NCBI GenBank assembly: GCA_016081115.2
Contig: JABTTQ020003423.1
Span: 124,001 to 188,000, forward strand
Length of the DNA: 64,000 nucleotides
Source of the DNA: Rehmannia glutinosa
Lineage: Eukaryota; Streptophyta; Magnoliopsida; Lamiales; Orobanchaceae
Direction of reading: 5' to 3'
The first letter of the stretch is position 1. The number at the start of each line of letters is the position of its first letter. This document shows positions 45,150 through 57,381 of the stretch, in pieces. Position numbers and translations under genes: made by a program. The notes beneath the pieces are model-generated. The model did no database searches. It worked only from the letters and a program-made list of their open reading frames with translations, and was not told where the DNA came from.

Positions 45150-48100
45150 AGTATGTATTTACAAAGTAAAATACATGAAGGGGTGGACAACAACACTTCA
45201 TCTCCTTCATTGCCTCTTCTTCTTTTTCATCTTGTACATCATCTTCTCGCTTCTTCTTCTCTTTTTCTCATCATCACCGCTTCTTCTTCTTTTCATATGC
45301 CTTCCGGGCAGCCTTCATCTCTTCTTAATCTCTCGTCTTTCCTCCCATAGCTGAGTTTGTCTCTTATTTTCTTTTTCTATTCTTTTCGCATACTCAAGAT
45401 TACTTTTAGCCACTTGCAAATTGGCTACTTGGTCAAGACAGCCCAAGAGATCCCTCCTTTCTTGCCTCCGGATCTACGTGACTCAATGTTTTTGGGTAGA
45501 GGCCAGGTCCGAAACCTCTTCCTCCACCATTTTTTCCTCTACCGGGCGTGTATCAGACTTGGGGTCTTCTTCTTTCCACGGTGACCAGCAGAGGATCGGT
45601 AGTAGTCCGCCGTCGCGCCTTTCTTCACATAACGTGAGACTCTTTTCCCAAAGATAAGTCCCAAGTTTGAGCCATAGACATGTTTTTGCAAAGTATCCTT
45701 CGGGATGCGAGCGTTTTAAATTCATCAATCGATCGTGGCTCGGCCCCGACATCCGAGATGGCATAAGTGTCTCTCTCTCACGGAATGCCTCCATGTTGTT
45801 TCAAGATGTTCATAACTCGGGCATCCATTCTTCCTTCCACTTCCTCCATCCCTGTTTCAATTGTTTTTCTTTTCACCATAGATATAGCAGAGTGTTGGAG
45901 TGGCGGAGTCATCGGGAGTTTGTCGATAATGTCACCGTGACAATAAGACCTTGTTGGGGTTTGTGCAATCATCAAGGTCACATCTTTCGATCCTTCCCCT
46001 CAACGGACTTTCCTTTCTTTTGTTTTGACACTTCCTCAATTTGTCTTTCCCTTTACTGTTGCTTCCTCATTTTCACTTCAGATCTCTTTAGCGCTTTAAA
46101 GTATTCCTCTTCCCCCTTTTGGCATCATCAAAGGAGAGAGGAACACTGAAACATCTTGGCAAGCGGAAGTCGAGCCTCGCGATAGCCGAGTTCTCGCTCG
46201 AGTCCAGCTGCGGTGTATGCGCCACGAAATTCGGACGAGTAGCGTTGGACTCTGAAATTAGCTTCATCTCAGCCATGAGAAGGCTGAATTTTCTATTCAT
46301 GTTTTCTTCCATACGCATGTAGATCACTCTTATTTTTGCTCACGCAACAGCCTTTATCTCTAGTGTGAGCTTCATGCATGTGCTCAATGTGTTCTCTCAA
46401 TTTCGTTTTGCATCAAGCATTCTCGCCTCTCCATACCAGCCACTTGTTAAACAATGTCCTGAAGATCTAACTTGTTCCACACGCATTGTTTCTTCTTTGT
46501 TGTCACCATTCCCCGATCCGATTGTTATGCCTCTCAAGTCAGCAGATAAGGTTGGCATCTCGTTGTCCGGCCGCATGTCCATAGAGGCCTGGTGCCTCTC
46601 CATCCGCTCAATTTCAGCAAATAATGCCTTGAACACCTCCGAACTTCGGGATGTTTCTTCCGTTTTAGCCGATGGCCATGCGGCGTCAAAGTCATAGTCA
46701 CCGAACGATGGTACCTGATTTGAATGACAGGAGCGGTCTGTGGAAGCATGCGAGCTCGTTCTTCCGACTCTTCGGGAGGTCGGGTACCTCCAGGGAGAAA
46801 GGAAATGATTCTACAAAGGAATCATCACGACTCCGGGATTTGTTCAATGAAGAGAGGTGCGCGTGAAGTTCCTTTTGGAGTTGAACCGCTGCACTTGAGG
46901 AGCTGTGCGGTGGACTGCTGTTTTCACCGGGTCTTTTGTGAAGTGGACCCACTTTGCCGAGCCTCACTGGTTTCTCCAATTGAGTGGACTGGTCCTCGGC
47001 CTTATCGAAGCGTCATCGGACGATGATGAGATTTCCATTGGTGGCTCATCATCAAAATTGAAAATTTGACGAGTAGTCTTGAGATCGACTAGCTCGTGGC
47101 CGGGAACATCCGCACCGAGTCTTTTGGATCTATCACAGGGGATGACTCGACTTCTTCGTGCCGCCTTCCGATCCCAAAAAGGTTACATCAGGATTATCCG
47201 GGAATCATGAAGCGCTTATCTCATTTTCGGATGGATCAATAATAGCAAGATGGATGTTCTCTACTTAGCTTTCTTTACCCCGGAAGTCTCAACCTCCCGT
47301 GGGCCTTCATTACCTCCTACAGTCTCAATCGCGGTGAGGAGGCTTGAACCTCCCTTTCGATTGTCACTGTCTTAGGGTCTTCTCGTGGTGGCATCCATTG
47401 GAGTCTCAACCCCATGGATTGCACTTTCATCGCCCATAGTGTTAACTCCCGTGGTTGTTCCTTCCTCGTGCCTCACCGCATCGCGCGTCATTAGCTCGCA
47501 GAGCGATTGAACCTGGTGAGACAGTCTCAATCGTCTCGAGCTTCGTTGATGACAACTTGTTGTGTACTTTGTGGTTGTTCTTTCTCCACTTGGCCTCCTA
47601 GATTCGTCGTGGAGTCATCTGCGCAAAGATTCTCCGACCTTGCCAGAGTGGAGGGGAGTTTCCCTCACCGGGGCACACCAACTTAGTGACTTGGAATGGG
47701 GTCACTCGTCTCCAAACTCCCGGCTATTTCTCCGAGTGTTCAGTAGTTGGGACAGGTGGTAAGACACCTTCATTAGGGGTTGGCTCAACTAGGGTCCCCA
47801 CTAACCCAGGTTCATCGCCAATTCCCTTAATTCTTCTTCCGAGTGAGTTTGGGGAAGTGGTGGCAACAACAACGGTGGCGATTTTTTGAACCACTCCCAT
47901 TGGATCAATTTCACCGTGTGTTCGAGGACTCTCCGTCCCTCCATCAATCTTTTTTTTTTTTTCTCGTGAAAGATTCTCGATTCGTGCAATGCTTGCTGCA
48001 TTTGCAACTTTTTCGTGGCGGCAGCAGAGTCCTGGATCCTCATCATCCGATAAGACATCAAGGAGATGATATGTGTGTTGTGGTGCCGGTGATAGGGCGA

Positions 48101-49671
48101 GATGTTGGCCTTCTCACGTGCCTCGCTTTCTCTCGCCTCTTTGTCTTTCCTTCTCCTTGTCCTTGAAGATCTGCAAGATATCCGTGCGATTTCTTCATCC
48201 AGTCTTGGACCACAGCTGGTCACCCAAGGAAGTTCAGCTTCCTTTTCTCTTTTATAAATTCAGGTTGTTGGAACTGCTCCATTGATCGACTCAATTTCCA
48301 CTTCCTCCACTCTCGCAGACGACTTTGGATGTCCGGGTAGAGTGGGGATAAGATCATCACATCACTATCGCCTCTATCGCCTTCTTATTGTGTGTCGGTT
48401 GCGTGAACTACGGTGTGTCTTGATTTGCTCTCTCCGACGCCTTCAAACAGACTTAGTTGTTTCATCAATTATATCCGGGGACTCTACTTCTTCAGTCTCT
48501 GGTATCGCTCCGGTGAGTGGCTAACTCGGCCGGTTTCTCAAGCTCGGAGTGCTTGATGATTCTTTTTCGTCGCCTAGTTTGTACGGAGGATTTCCGGTTC
48601 GAAAGAGTTTCTTTGGAGTCTTGAGTGGCGGGGCCGGTCTTTGGTGTTTTCTTCTCGAGAGCCGTCTTGGCTTATCGTTCTCCTCTTTTGACGATCGGAG
48701 AAGGTATTTGAGAGTCCTTCTCGACCGCCGTTGCCGGGCGGGAGACACACGCGGGCGGCGGGTGACTCAGGCAGTGGGTAGGAGAGGTTTGTTTTTCTTT
48801 TTGCGCAGAGGAGTAGCTGATCTTCTTAGTATTGCAGGGCACTTTCTTCTTTGGTGGAGAGGAAAACAATCAGTATCTTGGTGGTGATTCCCCCTCACTC
48901 GTGTCGCCTCTCTTGGCGTGGGCTCTCTTCTCGTGCTCCCAGAGGTTTGATCTCGAACATCCTCTTGTTTACATGGAACGCCTTTCCATGTCTAAGAGGG
49001 ATTCCTTTCACCTCTATCAGCTGGCCAATCACCAGGCCATATCCTAGGGATCCTCCAAATGCACCATCTTCCTTGAAGGATTTGTTCCCTACATTCTCGC
49101 GAGTCCGATGTAGACAAACTCACCAGTTTATTTTCTTTTCTTCAATGATCGCAGCCATTACGATCAATTTTACTTTTGACAGTTGGTCAAAGCTGCCAAA
49201 TTTGATGTCTATGCACTTGGCAACTATGTCCAACCGTTTGTGATAATCCTCATTCAACAGCCTCTTCTTTGCTGTGTAAACTATTTTATCAGCATAGTCG
49301 GGCTTGGCTATTTCCTTCCATGCAGCAGCTAGGTTTACATCAAAGATCGTTGATTTTGATGCTCCTTCCGTCGGTAGTGAGCAGTGTTGACCAAATCCTT
49401 GGCAGAGATGGTGAACTTCTTACCGTGAACAGATGACTTTATCCCTTCATCGTGAGTCTCGCCGTTCGTAAAAAGCGTGCGACCTCCTCCACATAGGTCA
49501 TCGGATATTCCATCGTCGAAACGATTTCAGCCCAGACGTTTCCAATTTCTCAAAGCAATTTTCTTCACTAAGGTGTCGCCGGACCTGTTTCACCATGCCG
49601 TCGAAATCCACAAAGAGACCCAGTGTGGATTTGCTTTCCTAACTTGACAAAATCATATATGTTGGTGCCAT
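45150..49671 (-). pseudogene. 3' extra (env-like) ORF region of the inner copia element
   Basis: After RNase H the minus strand holds about 5 kb without pol. An ATG at 49671 (MAPTYMI) opens a fragmented frame. Around 49.25-49.1 kb it reads KRLDIVAKCIDIKFGSF and KLIVMAAIIEEKKINW, like the 'putative plant transposon protein' domain found in 3' ORFs of SIRE-type elements. Charged, coiled-coil-like segments follow at 48223-47801 and 46979-46698. SIRE 3' ORFs are called env-like by position; no fusion function is shown. The many short plus-strand frames here are shadows. Confidence 0.5.
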
Positions 49672-50230
49672 TTTTTAGGATTTCACCAAGAAAACTTAGA
49701 GGTTGATTTGAAGATAGATAGGGTTTTGAGAGAGTTTTGCCTTTGCTTCTGGAAAAAAATGAACGGTTTTGGTAATATGAGAGAGAGAAGAAGGAAAGCT
49801 TAAGTATGGTTTATGAAAGGACGTGCGGGTGATTTTTGAAATGTGATCGAAATCAACGGCTTAGATTTTGCACGCCGATTTAGCATTTAAGGTCTCGTAT
49901 TTAATGCGGCAAAGATTTATATCCAATCATAAGCTTGGTGTGCACTTTTGCCTGACACGTCATAATTATGCTAACGTAATTCTTAAAAACATTCCCGCTT
50001 AGTCAAAACGACTGCGTTTTTGTCACTTTGCTCATAAATGACTCAGCCTTTTACCCTTAGCTGGTTTAACTCTTCTTCTCACAGTTCTCTTGTGACTCAG
50101 CTGTCAGCTGACTTGGTATAGTTGTCTTTCCGATACGGCTGATTTACTTAGCTGATTTGTGAGTTCAAACTCTTTTTCCTTTTTGTGTTCCATTTCTTTT
50201 CTTTGATTCTTCCGAGTGTCAACTCACTCA

Positions 50231-53200
50231 ATTAACCCTAACTCATGCTTGAGTTCTTCAAATCTGGACTCACATGATGGTTTTGTGAAGATGTCACCAA
50301 TTGTTTATCAGTTGAGATATATTCCAAGATGATGTCCTTCTTTTCAACATGATCTCTTATGAAGTGATATCTGACATCGATATGCTTTGTTCTTGAGTGC
50401 AACACAGGATTTTGAGTGATTGCAATTGCACTTGTGTTATCACACATGATTGGAATTTCTTTTTCCTCAACTTCATAGTCTCTCCGCCTCTTTGTCCATC
50501 CATAGGATTTGGGCACAACTTGCCCGCAGCCTATGTATTCTCGCTTCACCAGAGGTGGCTATTGAATTTTGCTTCTTGCTAAACCAGAAATCATTTGTTT
50601 CAAAGATTTGACATGTGCCTCGAGGTGCTCTTCCGTCAACTCTGCATCCAAGATAGTCGAATCAATAGCCAATTAGCTTGAATCCACCTTCCTTTGGATA
50701 CCATAAGCCAACTTCTTGGCTTCCTTTCAAAATATCTCAATATTCTCTTACTTGTCATATGGCTCTCTTTTGGAGCAGATTGAAATCTTGCACATACACC
50801 TACAAAGAAAGGTGATGTCCGGGCGCTTCTTTGTGAGATAGAGCAATGATCCAATAAGTGCTCAGATCTTGTTTGATCTGAGGGCTTGCCATCCGCATCC
50901 ATGTCCATTTTGATCGATGTATTCATTGGTATTTTCACGTAAGACTTCTCCTCCATACCAAATTTCTTCATTAAATCTACGGTATATTTTGTTTGACTTA
51001 TGAAGGTTCCATCCTTCGCTTGTTTCACTTGGAGTCCAAGGAAGAATGTCGACTCTCCCATCATGCTCATTTCAAATTTACTTTGCATGAGGTTTGAAAA
51101 TTTTTCACATAGCTCTCTGTTTGTGGATCCAAAAATGATGTCATCCACATATATTTGAACAAGCAAGATACTCTTTTTGTCTTGAATTCTCGAAAAGTGT
51201 TCTATCTACTTTTCCTTTTGTGAATCCATTCTCGTTAGAAATTGTGACAACGTGTCATACCATGCTCGGGTGCCTGTTTTCAATCCATACAGAGCTTTCT
51301 TGAGTTTGTATACCTTATCTCCAAGAGTCTTCTCGCTCAAATCCTCGGAGGTTGTTCAACATACACTTCTTTTCTTCCAATAGACCATTTAGGAATGCGC
51401 TTTTTACATCCATCCGATATACAATAAAATTCTTGTGAGTCGCATAGGCAAGAAACATCCTTATAGCTTCCAATCTTGCCATAGGAGCAAATGTTTCATC
51501 AAAATCTATTCTTCTTCTTGGCAATATCCTTTGGCTACTAGTCTTGCTTTGTTTCTTACCACGTAACCTTCCTCGTTCATCTTGTTTTTGAACACCCATT
51601 TAGTACCAATAACATTTTGATGGGTGGGTCTTTGAACTAATTCCCATACTTTATTTCTTTCAAACCGATTCAAATTTTTCTTCTTGCATAGCTTGAATCC
51701 AATGTGTGTCATCCAATGCTTGTAACACATCTTTGGGCTCTATTTGCGAGATAAAGCATGTGAACATAGCTTCTTGTTGAGTTCGGATCTTGTTTTGACA
51801 CCTTCTCTTATATCTCCAATGACAAGTTCTCGTGGATGGTCTCACCCATCTTACATCAAAGTTGGAGTAAGTTGGTCGGGATTGATCGTCTAGTTGTGTT
51901 GCTTTGATCAGCTCTTTCATAGTCACTTACCGCAAATTTTCCATTGTTTTTGAGATTCAACTATCTCATCTTCTTCGAGTTTATAATTCCGCCTTCGAAC
52001 AAGCGTAGGGACTCTTACGTATGGTTGGATGATTCAAATTTTTTTATCACCGACTCTTCAATGTCTTCTCCATTTACATTTGGCTCATCGAATACCACAT
52101 GAATGGATTCTTCTCGCAACCATAGTCCTTTTGTTGAGTGCTCAGGCTTTACTTTCACTGAGTATCCAAGAAGATACCTTCATCACCTTTAGCATCAAAG
52201 GCCTTTAGATTGTCTTTGCCATTGTTGTGGATGAAGCATTTACATCCGAATATTCTAAAATATGCAACATTTGGTTTTCTTCCACCCAAATCTCATAGGA
52301 GTCTTTGTCACCGTCTGCTTATCATACATCCTGTTTTGAGTGTAGCAGTGTGTTGATTGCTTGACCCAAAATCTTTTTGGTAACCCTGCGTCACCTAACA
52401 TGGTCCTTCACGCTTCTTTGAGAGTTCTATTCCTTCTTTCTCCAACTCCATTCCATTTGTGGAGTCCTTGTTGCAGATAGTTCATGACCAATACCATTTT
52501 CAATACAATCGAGTTATTATTCCATTGACAAACTCGAGTTCCTTTGTCCGATCTTATTTTGATAATAGTTTCGCTCTTCTCATTTTGAATCCTCTTCATC
52601 GATTGTGGTAGTTTCGTAGAGTTTTTTCTTCTTACACATGAATATTGTCCATGTATATCTTGAGTAGTCATCTACTACTACCAAGATGTATTTCTTTCCA
52701 CTTATGCTATTTGGTTCCATTTGGGCCAAATAGATCCATATGTAGCGGATGCAATATTCTTGTTGAAGATGGGCATGTCTTTTCTTTGAATGATGATTTG
52801 ATTTGTTTTCCTTCGACATGCGTCACATATACTCCTTTTCGTATCATCGAGTCCGGGAAGTCCTTCCACAAGACTACTTACTACGGCAAGCTTGTTAATC
52901 GTTTTGAAATTCAGGTGACTCGGCTTTTTGTGCCCACGTACCAACTTGATTCAGTTGTACTTTTTGCTTGTAGAGACAGTCTTTGGGTGTAGCGGTTGAC
53001 CAATCTACTACATACATGTTCTTTTGTCCGCAACCTTGCAACACAACTTCATTCGATTCAACCTCCTTGATTTGGCATATACCCATGTTAAATCCAACAT
53101 TATAGCCCTTGTCACAGAGTTGGTGATGCTTAGCAAGTTGAAGTTGAGTCCTTCAACATATGCAACATCGTGATTTCTAATCCATTCCTCTTGATGGATC

Positions 53201-53900
53201 CAATGCCTCTTATTTCACCCGGAGCTTCATTTCCTCCAAATATGACTTTTGCTCCTCTAAATTCCTTGAATTTTGACAGATTTTTCTTATTTCTGTCATA
53301 TGTCCGGCGACCACATCGCCCATATACCAGGTTCCTTGGCACTCATTTGTTCCTTGAACTCGCAATCAAGGAAATTAAGTTTTGGTACCCATACTTATCC
53401 AGGTCCTGAGGGGTTAGAATTGTAAGATGATCCAACCAACTTATAGCCAAATGATTTGACTCTAAGGGGTTGCCATCTATCGTGCCATAATCATAATTAA
53501 TCTTGGAAAATTGCTTGGGGATTCTAGGTTCATACAAATTTTGTCTCTTTTGTCTCAGTATGTATGCATATGTGTTTCGGCAATCGCCTTCTTTGGGTAA
53601 TTGTGGTGTCTTTGAGTGTAGTGCCTAGGTGCATATGTGTCTTTGATGAAAGCTCTTATACTTTTGGAATGGCCTTTCTTTGAGTTCTAGGCCTTTGCCA
53701 TTTGGGCTTATATTCCATAAGTCATCGATAGTTCACATCATTCCAATCACTTGGCTTGGATATTTTCTACCATTCCCATCATATGTATTTCTTTTATAGA
53801 TTTTCCGGGTTTTTGGTAGCTCGCTTCTTCTTTACGAGTATTTTCTGTTTGGAGTTTCTTGAGGAACTCCTACCGAATCTCTTCTCGATTGTCCTTTCAG
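50231..53900 (-). pseudogene. Inner copia pol: protease, integrase, RT, RNase H
   Basis: Minus strand: protease-side region (53.34-53.13 kb, KNLSKFKEFRGAKVIFGGNE), integrase zinc finger and core (52.94-52.4 kb, CDACRRKTNQI and YILVVVDDYSRYTWTIF), RT (51.73-50.64 kb, ARLVAKGYCQEEE, DFDETFAPMARLEAIRMFLA, YVDDIIFGSTNRELCEKF with the YVDD catalytic box) and RNase H (50549-50238, IPIMCDNTSAIAITQNPVL and SRTKHIDVRYHFIRDHVEKK). The frame is broken roughly every 200-500 bp. Confidence 0.85.
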
Positions 53901-53959
53901 CGCACTCAACTCGGTCGTTTTCCTTTTCCTTTATAACCAAGGCCATTTGCTTGTAATTG

Positions 53960-55695
53960 TGCTTTGGAGTGAATGTGTGTGCAACATTTAGAGTTTTGGA
54001 TTTTTAGACCCTTCATTGCTTGAAGATCCTTTTTCCAAAATTACTCTCGAAGTTTGACATATCACGAGAGAGTTAAATCCTAAGCATGTCTTGTCTCCAC
54101 ATTCTCTTTGACTCATAATAAGATCATCCAATGATTTAGATGCCTTAGTGAATGAGGCAATAACGTTTTTGAGGTCATTCTCCTCTTTTCTATGGCGCAA
54201 TTTCTCGCTTATTAGCTTGGCTTTTTTCACCTTTAAACTTTCATTCTCATCACCTATTTGACTTAGAGTACTCGGCTCCTTAGTCATTTTGTGAGTTTGG
54301 CTCTCGAGCAGAGCTGTTTTCCTCATTTAGTAGTGTGTGTGAGGATTTAATGTGTTCAAAATCTTTCATCATTTTGCCTAATGAGTCACAAAGATCAGTG
54401 GGTGATGAGGTGTGTGTGTGTCACATCCACTATCACTAGAATCCGAGTTTGATGAGTTGGAGTTTACCTCATCTTCTTGGTCGGAGTTGATCTTGTTCCT
54501 TGGCCATCAAAAGATCGGGCTTCTTCTTCGAGTCACTTGAGTAGTCATCTTCATTGCTCTCTCAATTTGTGTCTTTTGACTCTGCATTTTTCGCACCAAC
54601 ATTGCCTTTTTCTTTTCTTGTCTTCTTCTCTCAAGACCTTCTTTCTTCTTCATTTCGTATTTGTTGACTACAGGATATGGGCGATTAATGGCATAGTGAC
54701 TGGTTGCCTACGGTTCCAAAGATAGACATTCAACCTTTTGATCGATTCTTTCCATTCTTAGATTGTCGCCCTTTGATATTGACTTTTTGATGATCATTCT
54801 CTTGTCAGTTGGCCTATCTTCCCTTGATTTGAAGGAGCCGAGTGTCTTCTACGGAGGATTCGCCCTTGCCTCTCTTGTAGTTCTTATTGAAGAACTTGTT
54901 GAACCTTTTACTAGTAGGGCTATTTCTTCCGGGTTGATGACTTTTGACTCTCGACTCTCTTCCCATCTTTAACAATTAGAGCAGTTGTTTTGGGTATAGT
55001 TTGTCTCTTCCTGGTCTTTTCTTATCACTCAAACTCGTAGGCTTTGAGGTCCGAGAATAGTTCATGGTTGGATGTCTTTGATAGGTCCATGGAATGTCTT
55101 AGTGCCATGACTTTCATTTCCCATTCATTTGGAAGACTTTTTAGGATCTTCATACACATTTCTTCTCGTGTATATTCCTTTCCAAGTGCGAGATAGCTCG
55201 TTGGTGATTTCTATGAACCGAAGCGCCCGGTTGATCCGGTTTTCTCCCGAGATCATTTTGAAGTCCTCAAATTTCTCGACAACCACCGATAATTTGTTTT
55301 CTTTGATTTGCTCGAGCCTTCACAAATCAATGTTAGCTTGTCCCATTTCTTTAGCCGTTTTGCATGATTTGACTTTATTGAACATGGCTTTGTCAAGGTT
55401 TTGTAAAGGATGTCCTGGCTACATTGTCAGATTGTATCTTTTTCTCGTCATCATTTGTCCATTCGGTTCTTGGTTTTTCAACCATGGTGATGTCCTGGGA
55501 GCAACATCCTCTTCACCTTCAAATTTGTAGCTCTTCTTACAACCGTGTTCACCTTTAAGATTTGCAAGTGGCCCATCCTCTATCACTATCCACATCTCAT
55601 CATGTAATCTTTGATAGATGAGCTCGCATACGAATTTTCCAATCATCAAATTCTTCAATTGTGAACATAGGGATGCGTGTCAAATTTGCTTCCAT
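53960..55695 (-). pseudogene. Inner copia gag
   Basis: Start ATG at 55695 (MEANLTRIPMF), then DEMWIVIEDGP (about 55.59 kb). At 54326-53988 lies a long coiled coil ending SLDDLIMSQRECGDKTCLGF, a motif typical of gag C-termini in this group. Several frame changes. Confidence 0.75.
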
Positions 55696-55806
55696 GATAA
55701 CAAATTTTTGATAAAAAGAGTTTTGAAAGTTTAAGTACTAAAGCGAGACTTTGAAATGTTTGGAGATCTAGTTCAAGAACCGGTCATGGGAAGGCTCAAT
55801 GAACCA

Positions 55807-55818
55807 ACCGCTCGATAC
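55807..55818 (-). other. PBS of the inner copia element, one base short
   Basis: The minus strand reads TGGTATCGAGC just after the LTR. The canonical initiator-Met PBS is TGGTATCAGAGC, so one base is missing at a CAG site. Confidence 0.8.
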
Positions 55819-55824
55819 CACTCA

Positions 55825-57381
55825 GTAGGTCCCAAGGGGTGTAAGTGTAAGGTTTAGAAGGGGGGTTGAATAAACCTTACCAAATTTTGATTCTTTTAAA
55901 AATTCGAGTTGATACTACACAACCGTGTCCTTGGTGGACAACCAATTTAGTTAATCAAGAGAGTTAGTCTCTCAATGACTCAATCGAGCTATTGATGGAA
56001 TAACTCAAATTTTGTTAAGTCTAAATTAACTCAACTCGTGGTTTGTTTTATTGGAAGACTTAACACCCTTAAGTTTGGTTAAGTAGAGATTTAGAGCTTG
56101 ATTTAGTACTTAGAGGTTATCTAATGGATAGCAAATATGTCGTGAGTAATTAAACAAATATGATGCAAGAATTAAAGTCTTTGAAATGTAAATGACACAA
56201 TAAGATTTTTATAGAGGTTCGAAGATGGGGTAATTCTTCTACTCCTCTCTTCTCCAACTCTGGAGGAATCCACTAGGTATTGATCAAGTATACAAAGTGG
56301 GCAATCGAGATACAAGTCTTGATCACACGGTGACTTGATCCTTTGGGACTCGATCCCGAGACGCCTTGATCACTCGGTGGCTTCTCGCACGACTCGCCTT
56401 CTTCACAGCGGTACGCACTTGCTACTACAACCCACTTGCTCAAGCTCTTTGGATTTGATCACGAAGCCCTCCAAAAGGTCAAGACTTGGTTCGACCTTGA
56501 ACCTTCCTACAATCCTTCGTGAAATGTAGACCCTTGATTCTTGATAATTTCCTCTTCAACCGATTGAAGTTATCTTTCCTTCACAGGTGAGTGTTGGATT
56601 GATGTTCTTCGTAGTGTAGGCTTGAGGATTAAGCGTTTAATGACTTGAGAATATTTGATTCTGATTCTAATAAATGCTTGAATGTTTTGGTTCATGTCAC
56701 CTTCTCTCCGAGTCATTCCTCGGCCTTTTATAGTGATCTTTCAAAAATCGCCCAGTTGAAGAGATACGCTTAATTTTTGAAAGTCACTTGTGGTCGCTGG
56801 CTTGTCTTGTTGCGATCCTTGGAATTGCCATTTCCTCGTATGAATTGTTCTTCACCTTTTCGGAGTTCGACGACACGGTGTAGTGCTTCCCATTGGTTTA
56901 TTCCTTTTGCACGCGGGGACCGAGCACTTCGAGAAAGGTATCATGGAGATATTACTTGTTTAAGTAATTCTGTTGATTTATGTGCAACGGATCTTTTTGA
57001 TTATCTCGACTTGACCGCATTTCTTTGCTTTCCCAGGTGACTTAAGTCGAGTCGCCTTCCAATCATGGATGATTCTTCCACACCTCAACTTGAGACTTGG
57101 CTTTTCTTGAGTTGACTTGTCGATACTCCACTCACCGCATCTCATTTGCTCCTTGATAGAGTTCCGTCTTCTCTTCTTTGCCATACTCAAATTTTGTCTT
57201 GCAATGAGTCTTCCTTCTAGTCTCCGGTTGTCTTCTTGCATGTTTGGGCATAGGCTGATTTAACTCAGCTTGACCATTTCTATTTATTACAATGCGATTT
57301 TACAACAAAATTGGGGTGCCAACTTCCTATTCTAAGTTTTACATGGCATTCATCAAAATCTAAACAATAAATTTCCCAACA
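55825..57381 (-). repeat. 5' LTR of the inner copia element
   Basis: Pairs with 43394-44931. The boundary at the PBS side is uncertain by a few bases. Differences from its partner fall mostly at CAG/CTG sites. Confidence 0.88.

Larger units (their letters stand above)
43394..57381 (-). mobile_element. Inner SIRE-like Ty1/copia retrotransposon, 14.0 kb
   Basis: LTRs 43394-44931 and about 55825-57381. Flanking five bases are CTCGA (left) and TTCGA (right), one mismatch. The minus-strand order is 5' LTR, PBS, gag with coiled-coil tail, protease, integrase, RT, RNase H, a further 5-kb region with an extra ORF, PPT (AAAAAGGGGGAAAT), 3' LTR. The unusual length and 3' extra ORF fit the SIRE/Maximus lineage. 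It sits inside the outer copia pol gene. Confidence 0.88.

Noticed and set aside
45046..49243. Many plus-strand frames of 65-160 codons
   Set aside because: Serine/leucine-rich shadows of a charged minus-strand ORF region; no domain and no consistent codon use.
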